NCBI RefSeq assembly: GCF_003173755.1
Contig: NZ_CP029553.1
Location: 1,574,501 to 1,638,500 of the forward strand
DNA length: 64,000 bases
Direction: 5' to 3'
From: Methylobacterium terrae
GTDB taxonomy: Bacteria > Pseudomonadota > Alphaproteobacteria > Rhizobiales > Beijerinckiaceae
In this document: in pieces, positions 26,700 through 34,963 of the stretch
Numbering within the stretch: position 1 is the first letter of the stretch
Layout: each line of letters opens with the position of its first letter
Notes under the pieces: model-generated
Databases searched by the model: none
What the model was told of the DNA's origin: nothing
The model's input: only the letters and a program-made list of their open reading frames with translations
Position numbers and translations under genes: made by a program

Positions 26700-26811
26700 T
26701 CCGGCGCATGAGCGCCGACGCCCGTTCGGGCTTAGCCAGCGCCCTGGACCGGATCCGTTCCAAGGCGCGGCGGTATCATCCGTCTCTTCGAACGATTTTC
26801 CGTTGATCGTC

Positions 26812-26839
26812 CGCATCGTTCTTCATAAAGAACGATGCG
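26812..26839. promoter_or_regulatory. 12-bp palindrome upstream of cystathionine gamma-synthase
   Basis: Arms 26812-26823 and 26828-26839 (CGCATCGTTCTT) are perfect reverse complements around CATA, ending 41 bases before the GTG start. The AT-rich, interrupted symmetry suits a dimeric regulator's operator, or an RNA hairpin in the leader. It does not match any sulfur riboswitch consensus that I can recognise. Confidence 0.55.
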
Positions 26840-26880
26840 CGGCGCGGAGCTTCCGCGCGGCACGAAGCGGGAGGGCGACG

Positions 26881-28047
26881 GTGGCGGACGAACAGAGGCG
26901 CGCGGAGACGATCGCGGCGGCGAACGGCATCGGCACGGACACGGCCTTCGGGGCGGTGACCCCGCCGCTCTACCTCTCGACGACCTACACCTTCGCAGAG
27001 TTCGAGAAGGCGCGGGCCTACGACTACGCCCGCCTCGGCAACCCGACCCGCGACCAGCTCGCCGACACGCTGGCGAAGCTCGAGGGCGGGGCCCGCGCGG
27101 TGGTGGTGTCGAGCGGGATGGCGGCGCTCGACCTCGCCCTGTCCCCCTTGCGCCCCGGCGACCTGCTGGTGGCGCCGCACGATTGTTACGGCGGCACCCA
27201 CCGGCTGCTCTCGATGCGCGCCGCGCGGGGCCATTACCGCGTCGCCTTCGTCGACCAGACCGACGAGGCGGCGCTCACCACCGCGCTGGCCGACGGCGCC
27301 CGGATCGTCCTCACCGAGACGCCGAGCAACCCGCTGATGCGGATCACCGACCTGCGCCGCGTCGCCGCCCTGGCGAAGGCCGCCGGCGCGCTGTTCGTCG
27401 TCGACAACACCTTCCTGTCTCCGGCCCTGCAGCAGCCGCTGGCGCTCGGGGCCGACCTCGTCGTGCACTCCACCACCAAGTTCATCAACGGCCATTCCGA
27501 CGTGATCGGCGGCGCGGTGATCGCCGCGGATGCGAGCCTCGGCGACGAACTCGCCGCGTGGGCCAACACCGTCGGGGTCACCGGATCGCCCTTCGACGCC
27601 TACCTGACCCTGCGCGGCGTGCGCACGCTGTTTCCCCGCATCGAGCGCCAGAGCCGCAACGCCGCCGCGGTCGCGGCCTTCCTCGCCGGGCACCCGGCGG
27701 TCGCCCGGGTCTACTATCCCGGCCTGCCCGACCATCCGGGCCACGCGATCGCGAAGGCCCAGCAGCGCGGCTTCGGGGCGATGCTGAGCGCGGAGCTCGC
27801 CGGGGGACGCGAGGCGGTGCGCCACCTCGTCGGGGCGCTCAAGGTGTTCAGCCTGGCGGAATCCCTCGGCGGGGTCGAGAGCCTGATCGCCCATCCGGTG
27901 ACCATGACCCACGCCGCGATGGACCCGGAGGCGCGGGAGCGCGCCGGCGTCGGCGACGCACTCGTGCGCCTGTCGGTCGGTCTCGAGGCGGAGGAGGATC
28001 TGCTCTCGGATCTCGGGCGGGCGCTGGAGGCGGTCGCGCGGGGGTGA
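26881..28047 (+). CDS. Cystathionine gamma-synthase-like PLP enzyme
   Basis: A 388-residue Cys/Met-metabolism PLP enzyme. The start is taken as GTG 26881, preceded by GGGAGGG, which gives the normal family length; upstream in-frame ATGs would add low-quality sequence. The Schiff-base lysine is K200 in HSTTKFINGHSD, and the cofactor-binding SSGMAALDLAL is near residue 77. It could be MetB (O-succinylhomoserine plus cysteine), a gamma-lyase or an O-acylhomoserine sulfhydrylase, which cannot be separated by eye. Location beside sulfonate uptake genes suggests sulfur assimilation. Confidence 0.85.
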   Translation: MADEQRRAETIAAANGIGTDTAFGAVTPPLYLSTTYTFAEFEKARAYDYARLGNPTRDQLADTLAKLEGGARAVVVSSGMAALDLALSPLRPGDLLVAPHDCYGGTHRLLSMRAARGHYRVAFVDQTDEAALTTALADGARIVLTETPSNPLMRITDLRRVAALAKAAGALFVVDNTFLSPALQQPLALGADLVVHSTTKFINGHSDVIGGAVIAADASLGDELAAWANTVGVTGSPFDAYLTLRGVRTLFPRIERQSRNAAAVAAFLAGHPAVARVYYPGLPDHPGHAIAKAQQRGFGAMLSAELAGGREAVRHLVGALKVFSLAESLGGVESLIAHPVTMTHAAMDPEARERAGVGDALVRLSVGLEAEEDLLSDLGRALEAVARG

Positions 28048-28095
28048 CGGGCGTGAGGTCGGATCCGACCTGACACGATCTCGCAGAGGAGAACA

Positions 28096-28153
28096 CGTCT
28101 CCCCGCCCCGGGCGATGCCGGGCTTGGGCGGCATCGCCCGGAGAGGGGAGACG
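28096..28153. terminator. Large hairpin after the cystathionine gamma-synthase gene
   Basis: A 9-bp outer stem (28096-28104 with 28145-28153) and a 12-bp inner stem (28108-28119 with 28130-28141) are separated by a symmetric 3x3 internal loop, with a 10-base apical loop. It lies 48 bases after the stop. No T-run follows, so it may be a Rho-type 3' end or mRNA stabiliser. The rest of the 28048-28424 gap is AT-richer from 28260 onward and likely carries the promoter of the ABC operon, but no box could be fixed. Confidence 0.7.
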
Positions 28154-28424
28154 CGCCGATTCATGCCCCGGATAGCCCTGCCGATACGGTGAGGGGGATT
28201 CCGCGCCCTCCTGCCAACCCCCGATGCAGGCGCCCCACGCCTCGCACGCCCCGTTTCCACGAATAAAAATAATCTCCCCGGAACCGCGACCCCTTTAGAT
28301 CACCGATCTCCATCCCACCAAAACAGTAAAACAACGTTCTGGTTGACGTCGCCCCTGTAAAATTCAGATATTCCGGCATCCCGACGGCGCTTTTGCGCGC
28401 TCACGACAGCCTGCGAGACCAATC

Positions 28425-29453
28425 ATGACGAAGCGACCCACCCTGCCCACCCGCAGGCAGGCCGCCGCCCTGTTCGCGGGCCTCTCGCTGCTGGCCGCCG
28501 CGGCACCGGCGCGGGCGGCCGAGGGGCAGCTGCGGATCGCCAAGCAGTTCGGCGTCGTCTACCTGCTGCTCAACGTCGCCGAGGACCAGGGTCTGATCGA
28601 GAAGCACGGCCGGCAGGCCGGGCTCGACATCAAGGTCGAGTACCTGCAGCTCTCGGGCGGCTCGGCGGTCAACGACGCGCTCCTGTCGGGCAGCGTCGAC
28701 ATCGGCAGCGCCGGCGTCGGCCCGCTCTTCACGCTCTGGGACCGCACCCGCGGCCGCCAGAACGTCCGCGGCGTCGCCTCGCTCGGCAACTTCCCGTACT
28801 ACCTCGTCAGCAACCGCCCCGAGGTGAGGACGATCGCCGACCTGACCGACAAGGACCGGATCGCCCTGCCGGCGGTCGGCGTCTCGGTCCAGGCGCGCAT
28901 CCTGCAGATGGCCTCGGCCAAGCTGTGGGGCGACAAGGACTTCGCCCGGCTCGACCGCAACAGCGTGGCGTTGCCCCACCCGGAGGCCGCCGCCGCGATC
29001 ATCAAGGGCGGCACCGAGATCACGGCGCATTTCGGCAACCCGCCGTTCCAGGAACAGGAGCTCGCCGAGAACCCGAACGCCCGGGTGGTGCTCAGCTCCT
29101 ACGACGTCCAGGGCGGGCCGGCCTCCTCGACCGTGCTCTACGCCACCGAGAAGTTCCATCAAAACAGCCCGAAGACCTACCGGGCCTTCGTCGACGCCCT
29201 CGACGAGGCGGCGCGCTTCATCGCCGCCGATCCCGAGCGGGCCGCCGACATCTACCTCAAGGCCAACAACAGCCGCATCGACCGCGCCCTGCTGCTCAAG
29301 GTGATCACGAGCCCGGAGGTGAGCTTCAAGGTCGCGCCGCAGAACACGCTCGGGCTGGGCCAGTTCATGCACCGCGTCGGCGCGATCAAGAACGAGCCGA
29401 AGGGCCTGGACGACTACTTCTTCGTCGATCCGCGCATCGCGGCGGGCAGCTGA
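28425..29453 (+). CDS. Sulfonate/nitrate-type ABC transporter substrate-binding protein
   Basis: A 342-residue periplasmic binding protein of the SsuA/TauA/NrtA family. A twin-arginine-containing N-terminus (PTRRQAAALFAG) leads a signal sequence ending near ARAAEG. The body shows the family's SGGSAVNDALLSGSVDIGSAG motif near residue 80, where ligand specificity is set. It is first in a three-gene ABC operon with the ATPase 11 bases downstream. A sulfonate or alkanesulfonate ligand is inferred from the LLM monooxygenase that follows the operon. Confidence 0.85.
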   Translation: MTKRPTLPTRRQAAALFAGLSLLAAAAPARAAEGQLRIAKQFGVVYLLLNVAEDQGLIEKHGRQAGLDIKVEYLQLSGGSAVNDALLSGSVDIGSAGVGPLFTLWDRTRGRQNVRGVASLGNFPYYLVSNRPEVRTIADLTDKDRIALPAVGVSVQARILQMASAKLWGDKDFARLDRNSVALPHPEAAAAIIKGGTEITAHFGNPPFQEQELAENPNARVVLSSYDVQGGPASSTVLYATEKFHQNSPKTYRAFVDALDEAARFIAADPERAADIYLKANNSRIDRALLLKVITSPEVSFKVAPQNTLGLGQFMHRVGAIKNEPKGLDDYFFVDPRIAAGS

Positions 29454-29464
29454 GGGCGGATCCG

Positions 29465-30328
29465 ATGACGCTGGTGATCGAGCGCGACGCGCCCGTGGCG
29501 GTGCGCGAGCCGCAACCGCCCGCGGTGCCGCGCGAGGGACCGCGATCCTTGCCCGACCCGCTCCTGCGCATCGCCGGCGTGTCGCTCGAGTACCGCACGC
29601 CGGGCCGCGTGGTGCGGGCGGCCCACCGGATCGACCTCGACGTCTACGAGGCCGACCGCTTCGTGCTGCTCGGGCCGTCGGGCTGCGGCAAGTCCACCCT
29701 GCTGAAGGCCGTGGCGGGCTTCATCGCCCCCGTCGAGGGCGAGATCACGCTGGCCGGCGTGCGGGTGCGCAAGCCCGGGCCCGACCGGATCGTGGTGTTC
29801 CAGGAATTCGACCAGCTTCCGCCCTGGAAGACGGTCGTCGAGAACGTCGCCTTCCCGCTGCGCGCCGCCCGCGGGCTCGACCGTCGCGAGGCGCTGGAGC
29901 GGGCGCGCGCCACCATCGACAAGGTCGGGCTCACGGCCTTCGCGGGCAGCTACCCGCACCAGCTCTCCGGCGGCATGAAGCAGCGCGTCGCCATCGCGCG
30001 CGCGCTCGCCATGCAGCCGAAGGTGCTGCTGATGGACGAGCCCTTCGCGGCCCTCGACGCGCTGACCCGGCGCAAGATGCAGGAGGAACTGCTGGCCTTG
30101 TGGGACGAGGCCCGCATGACGCTGCTCTTCGTCACCCACTCGATCGAGGAGGCGCTCGTCGTCGGCAACCGGGTCGCCCTGCTCTCGCCCCATCCGGGCC
30201 GGGTGCGCGGCGAGTACAATTGCCACGAGTTCGACCTGTCGAGCCTCGGCAGCCGGGGCTTCCAGGCCGCGGTGCAGCGGCTGCACGACCGGCTGTTCGA
30301 GCCCGCTCCCGAGGCTGCCGCGCGATGA
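29465..30328 (+). CDS. Sulfonate/nitrate-type ABC transporter ATP-binding protein
   Basis: A 287-residue ATPase with Walker A GPSGCGKST (70-78), Q-loop FQEFDQLPPWKTV, signature LSGGMKQR, Walker B LLMDEPFAALD and the switch histidine in FVTHSIEEAL. The sequence is typical of SsuB/TauB. An unusual 30-residue proline-rich N-terminus precedes the domain. Its stop overlaps the permease start. Confidence 0.92.
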   Translation: MTLVIERDAPVAVREPQPPAVPREGPRSLPDPLLRIAGVSLEYRTPGRVVRAAHRIDLDVYEADRFVLLGPSGCGKSTLLKAVAGFIAPVEGEITLAGVRVRKPGPDRIVVFQEFDQLPPWKTVVENVAFPLRAARGLDRREALERARATIDKVGLTAFAGSYPHQLSGGMKQRVAIARALAMQPKVLLMDEPFAALDALTRRKMQEELLALWDEARMTLLFVTHSIEEALVVGNRVALLSPHPGRVRGEYNCHEFDLSSLGSRGFQAAVQRLHDRLFEPAPEAAAR

Positions 30329-31197
30329 CCCACGCCCTCTCCCCGCCGATCCGCCCGGAATACGACCGGGCCCTGCCGCCCTTCGTCGAGGCGCCGGTCG
30401 AGCGCTCCCTGCCGCTGCCGACCCGCCTGTGGCAGCAGGGCTGGCTGCGCCGTGGCCTGATCCTGGTCGCCCTGGCGCTGATCTGGGAGGCGCTGGCGCG
30501 CTGGCAGGACAACGACCTCCTGCTGCCGGGCGTCGGGGCCACCCTGTCGGCGCTCGTCGACGGGCTCATGACCGGCGAGATCCTGGAGCGGACGCGGATC
30601 TCGCTCGCCGTGCTGGCGCAGGGCTACGGCTTAGGCGTCCTCCTCGCCTTCGGGCTGACCTCGCTGGCGGTCTCGACCCAACTCGGCCGCGACCTGCTCT
30701 CGACGCTGACCGCCATGTTCAACCCGCTGCCGGCGATCGCGCTCTTGCCGCTGGCGCTGCTGTGGTTCGGGCTCGGGCAGGGCAGCCTGATCTTCGTGCT
30801 GGTCCACGCGGTGCTGTGGCCGCTGGCGCTCAACACCTATGCGGGCTTCCAGGCGGTGCCGGATTCGCTGCGCATGACCGGGCGCAACTACGGGCTCGAA
30901 GGGCTGGCTTACGTCGGCCAGATCCTGGTCCCGGCGGCGTTGCCGGCGATCCTGTCGGGCCTCAAGATCGGCTGGGCCTTCGCCTGGCGCACGCTCATCG
31001 CGGCGGAGCTGGTCTTCGGCGCCTCGTCGGGCCGCGGCGGCCTCGGCTGGTACATCTTCCAGAACCGCAACGAATTGTACACCGACCGGGTCTTCGCCGG
31101 CCTCCTCCTCGTCATCGCGATCGGCCTCGTGGTCGAGACGGTGGTGTTCGCGAGCCTGGAGCGGGTGACGGTCCGGCGCTGGGGCCAGGTCCGATAG
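30325..31197 (+). CDS. Sulfonate/nitrate-type ABC transporter permease
   Basis: A 290-residue inner-membrane permease of the SsuC/TauC family with about six helices. The EAA-loop region is around GRNYGLEGLAYVGQILVPA (near residue 190). It starts at 30325, overlapping the ATPase stop (ATGA), which completes an SBP-ATPase-permease operon. The LLM monooxygenase gene begins 83 bases later on the same strand, so the four genes may be co-transcribed. Confidence 0.9.
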   Translation: MTHALSPPIRPEYDRALPPFVEAPVERSLPLPTRLWQQGWLRRGLILVALALIWEALARWQDNDLLLPGVGATLSALVDGLMTGEILERTRISLAVLAQGYGLGVLLAFGLTSLAVSTQLGRDLLSTLTAMFNPLPAIALLPLALLWFGLGQGSLIFVLVHAVLWPLALNTYAGFQAVPDSLRMTGRNYGLEGLAYVGQILVPAALPAILSGLKIGWAFAWRTLIAAELVFGASSGRGGLGWYIFQNRNELYTDRVFAGLLLVIAIGLVVETVVFASLERVTVRRWGQVR

Positions 31198-31279
31198 GTG
31201 ACAAGTCCGATAGGGGACAAGTCCGTGTGAGAGCGCTGCTCTAGATACGCCGGACCGGTCCCGACTTCCCGAGCGAGAC

Positions 31280-32620
31280 ATGACACAGGACACGATGCGC
31301 CTCGGCGCCTTCTTCTACGCCACGGGCCACCACGTCGCCGGCTGGCGCCACCCGTCGAGCGAGGCCGATGGCGGGATCAATCTCGACCGCTACGTCGGCT
31401 GGGCGAAGCGCGCGGAGGCCGCGAAGTTCGACCTGATCTTCCTCGAGGACGGCACCGGCATCCGCGACGCCGACCTGCGCTCGAGCGAGCGCACCGCCCG
31501 CTCGGCGCATTTCGAGCCCGTCACCCTGCTCTCGGCGCTCGCCGCGGTGACGAACCGCATCGGCCTCGTCGCCACCACCTCGACGAGCTTCAACGAGCCC
31601 TACAACGTCGCGCGCCGCTTCGCCTCCCTCGACCACCTGAGCGGGGGCCGGGCCGGCTGGAACCTCGTCACCTCGGCGACCGACCTGGAGGCGGCCAATT
31701 TCGGCAACGACAGGATCGCCCGCCACGCCGACCGCTACGAGCGGGCGGAGGAATTCGTCGACGTCGTGCTCGGCCTCTGGAACACCTGGGACGACGACGC
31801 GGTCGTGATCGACAAGGCGTCGGGCCAGTTCTCGAAGCCGGACGGGTTCCGGCCCCTCGACCATCGCGGCAAGCACTTCGAGGTCCGGGGCCCGCTCAAC
31901 ATCGCGCGCACGCCGCAAGGGCAGCCGGTCCTGGTCCAGGCCGGCTCGTCGGGGCCGGGCAAGGACCTCGCCGCGCGCACCGCCGAGATCGTGTTCACGG
32001 CCAACCAGACCCTCGACGAGGCGGTGGAGTTCTCCCGCGACCTGAAAGGGCGGATGGCGCGCTTCGGCCGGTCGCCGGACGACCTCAAGGTCATGCCCGG
32101 GCTGTTCCCGGTGGTCGGCCGCACCGAATCCGAGGCGCGGGAGAAGTTCGAGGAGCTGCAGGCGCTGATCGACCCGGTGGTGGGGCTGGCGCTCCTCAGC
32201 CGCATGGTCGGCCACGACCTGTCGGGGTTCGATCCCGAAGGGCCAGTGCCGGAACTGCCCGCGACCGAGGGGGCGAAGTCGCGCCAGCAGCTCATGGTCG
32301 ATCTCGCCCGCCGCGAGGGGCTGACCCTGCGCCGGCTCTACCTGCGCATCGCGGGCGCGCGGGGCCACTCGCAGATCGTCGGCACCCCGGCGCAGATCGT
32401 CGACGAGATGGAGGCGCGCTTCCGGGCCGGCGGCGCCGACGGCTTCAACATCATGCCGCCGACCCTGCCGGGCGGCCTCGACGACTTCATCGCACTCGTC
32501 CTGCCGGAACTCCGCCGGCGCGGCCTGTTCCGCACCGAGTACGAGGGCCGCACCTTGCGGTCCCATCTCGGCTCGCGCCCGCCCTCCGGCTACGGGCCGG
32601 GACGGCGGACGGCCGGCTGA
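31280..32620 (+). CDS. LLM class flavin-dependent monooxygenase (second copy)
   Basis: A 446-residue FMNH2-dependent monooxygenase of the NtaA/DszA branch. It shows the same fold markers as the protein encoded at 24362 (LGAFFYATGHHVAGWRHP at the N-terminus; SLDHLSGGRAGWNLVTSATD near residue 115), but the sequences are clearly diverged. Placed directly after a sulfonate-type ABC transporter, it probably oxidises the imported organosulfur or alkyl compound. Substrate not resolvable from sequence. Confidence 0.87.
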   Translation: MTQDTMRLGAFFYATGHHVAGWRHPSSEADGGINLDRYVGWAKRAEAAKFDLIFLEDGTGIRDADLRSSERTARSAHFEPVTLLSALAAVTNRIGLVATTSTSFNEPYNVARRFASLDHLSGGRAGWNLVTSATDLEAANFGNDRIARHADRYERAEEFVDVVLGLWNTWDDDAVVIDKASGQFSKPDGFRPLDHRGKHFEVRGPLNIARTPQGQPVLVQAGSSGPGKDLAARTAEIVFTANQTLDEAVEFSRDLKGRMARFGRSPDDLKVMPGLFPVVGRTESEAREKFEELQALIDPVVGLALLSRMVGHDLSGFDPEGPVPELPATEGAKSRQQLMVDLARREGLTLRRLYLRIAGARGHSQIVGTPAQIVDEMEARFRAGGADGFNIMPPTLPGGLDDFIALVLPELRRRGLFRTEYEGRTLRSHLGSRPPSGYGPGRRTAG

Positions 32621-32661
32621 TACTCCCAGGGACCTTGGCCGGGTGCCGCTGCGTTCTCCGC

Positions 32662-32677
32662 CCGGGCGATCGCCCGG
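32662..32677. repeat. 16-bp perfect palindrome
   Basis: CCGGGCGATCGCCCGG is a perfect palindrome with no loop, 16 bases before the start of the MRJP-family gene and 41 bases after the monooxygenase stop. It could be a protein-binding site or part of a weak terminator. Confidence 0.5.
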
Positions 32678-32693
32678 ACGGAGAGTTCCTTCG

Positions 32694-33905
32694 ATGATGC
32701 ATCATGCCGGCACCCGCCTCGGGCTCGCCCTGTTCCTGATGGCCGGCGTCGCGCCGGCCGCGGCCCTAGCGCAGGGGACCCCCACTCAGGGAGCCCCCGC
32801 TTCGGCCTCCGCCCGCCTCGACAAGGTCGCGAGCTTCTCCCACCAGGTCACCGGCGTCACGGTGGCGCGCGACGGCCGGATCTTCGTCAACTTCCCGCGC
32901 TGGAGCGAGGACGCCCCGGTCTCGGTCGCCGAACTCAAAGGTGGCCAGCCGGTGCCCTACCCGGATGCCGGCTGGAATTCCTGGCGCAACGCCAAGAAGG
33001 ACGAGATCGACCCGAAGACCCACTTCGTCTGCGTGCAGAGCGTGGTGGCGGACGCCCAGGACCGGCTCTGGGTGGTCGATGCCGCGGCCCCCGCGATGGG
33101 AGCGGTGGTCAAGGACGGGCCGAAGCTCGTCGGCATCGACCTGAAGACCAACCAGGTGGTCAAGACGATCCCGTTCGACCCCGCGACGGTGCTGCAGGCC
33201 TCCTACATCAACGACGTGCGGATCTCGCCGGACGGCAAGACCGCCTACCTCACCGATTCCGGCGCCGAGGGCGCCCTGATCGTCGTCGACCTCGACAGCG
33301 GCACGGCCAAGCGCGTGCTGTCGGGCCATCCCTCGACCATGCCGGACAAGAGCGTGACGGTGACCTACGACGGCCAGCCCCTGCGCCGGCCGGACGGACG
33401 CGGCGTCGAGTTCTCGGCCGACGGCATCGCGCTCTCGCCCGACGGGCGTACGCTGTACTGGCAGGCGATCAAGGGCAAGACGCTCTACAGCCTGCCGACC
33501 GACGCGCTGACCGGCTGGGCCACGTCGTCCGTGGTGCCCGAGATGCTGACCGACCGGACGCTGGGGGGCAAGATCGTCACGGTCGGCGAGAACGGCCCGG
33601 CGGACGGCCTGCTGATCGCCCGCAAGGACGGCCGGATGTACGTCACCTCGCCGCAGGACGACGCGGTCAAGGTGCGCGACCTCACCAACAACGGCGCCGG
33701 GCTGACGACCCTGGTCCAGGATCCGCGGCTGCGCTGGCCCGACACCTTCAGCGAGGGGCCGGACGGCACGATCTACGTCACGACCTCGCACATCCAGGAC
33801 TCGGCCGACTACAAGCCCGGCGCACCGATCAGCCTGCCGACGGAGCTGTGGGCGATCCGGACCGGGCCCGCGGCGGGGCCGACGGGAACCGCCCCGGTGA
33901 AGTGA
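32694..33905 (+). CDS. Secreted Yellow/major royal jelly family protein
   Basis: A 403-residue protein with a cleavable signal peptide (LGLALFLMAGVAPAAALAQG) and a six-bladed beta-propeller of the MRJP/Yellow/gluconolactonase-like type. Repeats such as DVRISPDGKTAYLTDSGAEG and GIALSPDGRTLYWQAIKGK mark successive blades, and an FVCVQSVVADAQDRLWVVD segment matches the family core. Bacterial members are found in the periplasm, but their substrate is generally unknown. An alternative ATG is at 32697. Confidence 0.8.
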   Translation: MMHHAGTRLGLALFLMAGVAPAAALAQGTPTQGAPASASARLDKVASFSHQVTGVTVARDGRIFVNFPRWSEDAPVSVAELKGGQPVPYPDAGWNSWRNAKKDEIDPKTHFVCVQSVVADAQDRLWVVDAAAPAMGAVVKDGPKLVGIDLKTNQVVKTIPFDPATVLQASYINDVRISPDGKTAYLTDSGAEGALIVVDLDSGTAKRVLSGHPSTMPDKSVTVTYDGQPLRRPDGRGVEFSADGIALSPDGRTLYWQAIKGKTLYSLPTDALTGWATSSVVPEMLTDRTLGGKIVTVGENGPADGLLIARKDGRMYVTSPQDDAVKVRDLTNNGAGLTTLVQDPRLRWPDTFSEGPDGTIYVTTSHIQDSADYKPGAPISLPTELWAIRTGPAAGPTGTAPVK

Positions 33906-33907
33906 GG

Positions 33908-33951
33908 CGCCCGCGAACCCTTCCCCTCTCGCGGGGGAGGGTTTGCGGGCG
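33908..33951. terminator. Bidirectional terminator between convergent genes
   Basis: A long imperfect stem: CGCCCGC pairs with GCGGGCG, then AACCCT with AGGGTT and CCCC with GGGG, around a TCTCGC loop. It starts 3 bases after the MRJP-family stop and ends 8 bases before the EamA gene's stop on the other strand. Confidence 0.75.
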
Positions 33952-33958
33952 GCGGCTC

Positions 33959-34861
33959 TCACATCGCCCCCTCCTCGCCCGGCGGCGTGATCCGCGGGCG
34001 CTCGTGGTAGAGGAGGTACAGCCCCGAGGCCGCCACCACCGCGCCGCCGATCACCGTCCAGCGGTCGGGCAGGTGGCCGAAGATCAGGAAGCCGAGGAGC
34101 ACCGCCCAGAGCAGGTGCGCGTAGGCGAAGGGCGCCAGCGTCGAGGCGGGCGCCCGGCGATGGGCGAGGATCAGGAGCCAGTGCCCGAGGGCCCCGAAGA
34201 AGCCGACCGAGGCGATGCCGATCCAGGTCGCGGTCTCGGTCGGCGTCTCCCACAGGAACGGCAGGACCGGCGCGGTCAGCACCGAGCCGACGAGGCCGGT
34301 ATAGAACATCGTCGTCTCGGGCGGATCGTGGGCGGCGAGCATCCGCGTCACCACGATGTAGACGCCGTTGACCAGCGCCGTCACCACCGCGAGCAGGGCC
34401 GCCGGATGCATGCCCGAGACGCCCGGGCGGCTCACCACCAGCACGCCCGAGAACCCGACCAGCACCGCGATCGTCCGCCGCCAGCCGACCTGCTCGCCGA
34501 GCAGCGGCCCGGCGATCAGCGCCACCACCAGGGGCGAGGCGAAGGTGATCGAGGTCACCTGCGCGAGCGGCAGGTAGCGCAGGGCGACGAATGAGCACAT
34601 CGTCGCCGTCACCAGGCAGAGCGAGCGCAGCACCTGGAGGCCGGGCTTGCGGGTGCGCAGGAGGCCGATCACGTCGCGCCGCGACGCCAGCACCGCCGCC
34701 ACGATGACGAAGCTGACGACGTAGCGCACGGCGACGATCAGCATCGGGCTCATGGCGCCGGTGAGGAACTTCGCCGAGGCGTCGATCGACGCGAAACCCG
34801 CCACCGCGCTCACCATCAGGGCGATGCCGATCAGGGTCTCCCGCTGGCCCGTGCCGCGCAT
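33959..34861 (-). CDS. EamA/DMT-family transporter
   Basis: A 300-residue membrane protein with ten predicted helices in two EamA repeats, of the drug/metabolite transporter superfamily, probably an exporter. The first repeat includes DASAKFLTGAMSPMLIVAVRYV and the second HWLLILAHRRAPASTLAPFAY. It is divergent from the iclR gene across a 102-base gap holding two IclR-like operator palindromes, so its expression may follow the pca regulator. Confidence 0.85.
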   Translation of the reverse strand: MRGTGQRETLIGIALMVSAVAGFASIDASAKFLTGAMSPMLIVAVRYVVSFVIVAAVLASRRDVIGLLRTRKPGLQVLRSLCLVTATMCSFVALRYLPLAQVTSITFASPLVVALIAGPLLGEQVGWRRTIAVLVGFSGVLVVSRPGVSGMHPAALLAVVTALVNGVYIVVTRMLAAHDPPETTMFYTGLVGSVLTAPVLPFLWETPTETATWIGIASVGFFGALGHWLLILAHRRAPASTLAPFAYAHLLWAVLLGFLIFGHLPDRWTVIGGAVVAASGLYLLYHERPRITPPGEEGAM

Positions 34862-34900
34862 GCCCGACTCCTCTTCCGTCACTCCGTCTTGACTTAGAAC

Positions 34901-34931
34901 GGAACTCGGTTCAAATCCAGAACTGCGTTCC
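34901..34931. promoter_or_regulatory. Tandem GGAAC-N2/3-GTTC palindromes, probable IclR operator
   Basis: Two similar dyads, GGAACTCGGTTC (34901-34912) and GAACTGCGTTCC (34920-34931), have centres 19 bp apart, about two helical turns. They lie between the divergent transporter and iclR genes, where IclR-family proteins usually bind and autoregulate. Confidence 0.6.
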
Positions 34932-34963
34932 AGATTTGCGGACGCGGAATTCGAGCACGAGAG

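Noticed and set aside
26812..26880. SAM-type riboswitch in the cystathionine gamma-synthase leader
   Set aside because: The leader is too short and shows a simple palindrome; none of the conserved SAM-I or SAM-II core sequence is visible.
32662..32677. Considering the 16-bp palindrome as a promoter element
   Set aside because: Fully GC-rich with no -35/-10 nearby; kept only as a repeat.
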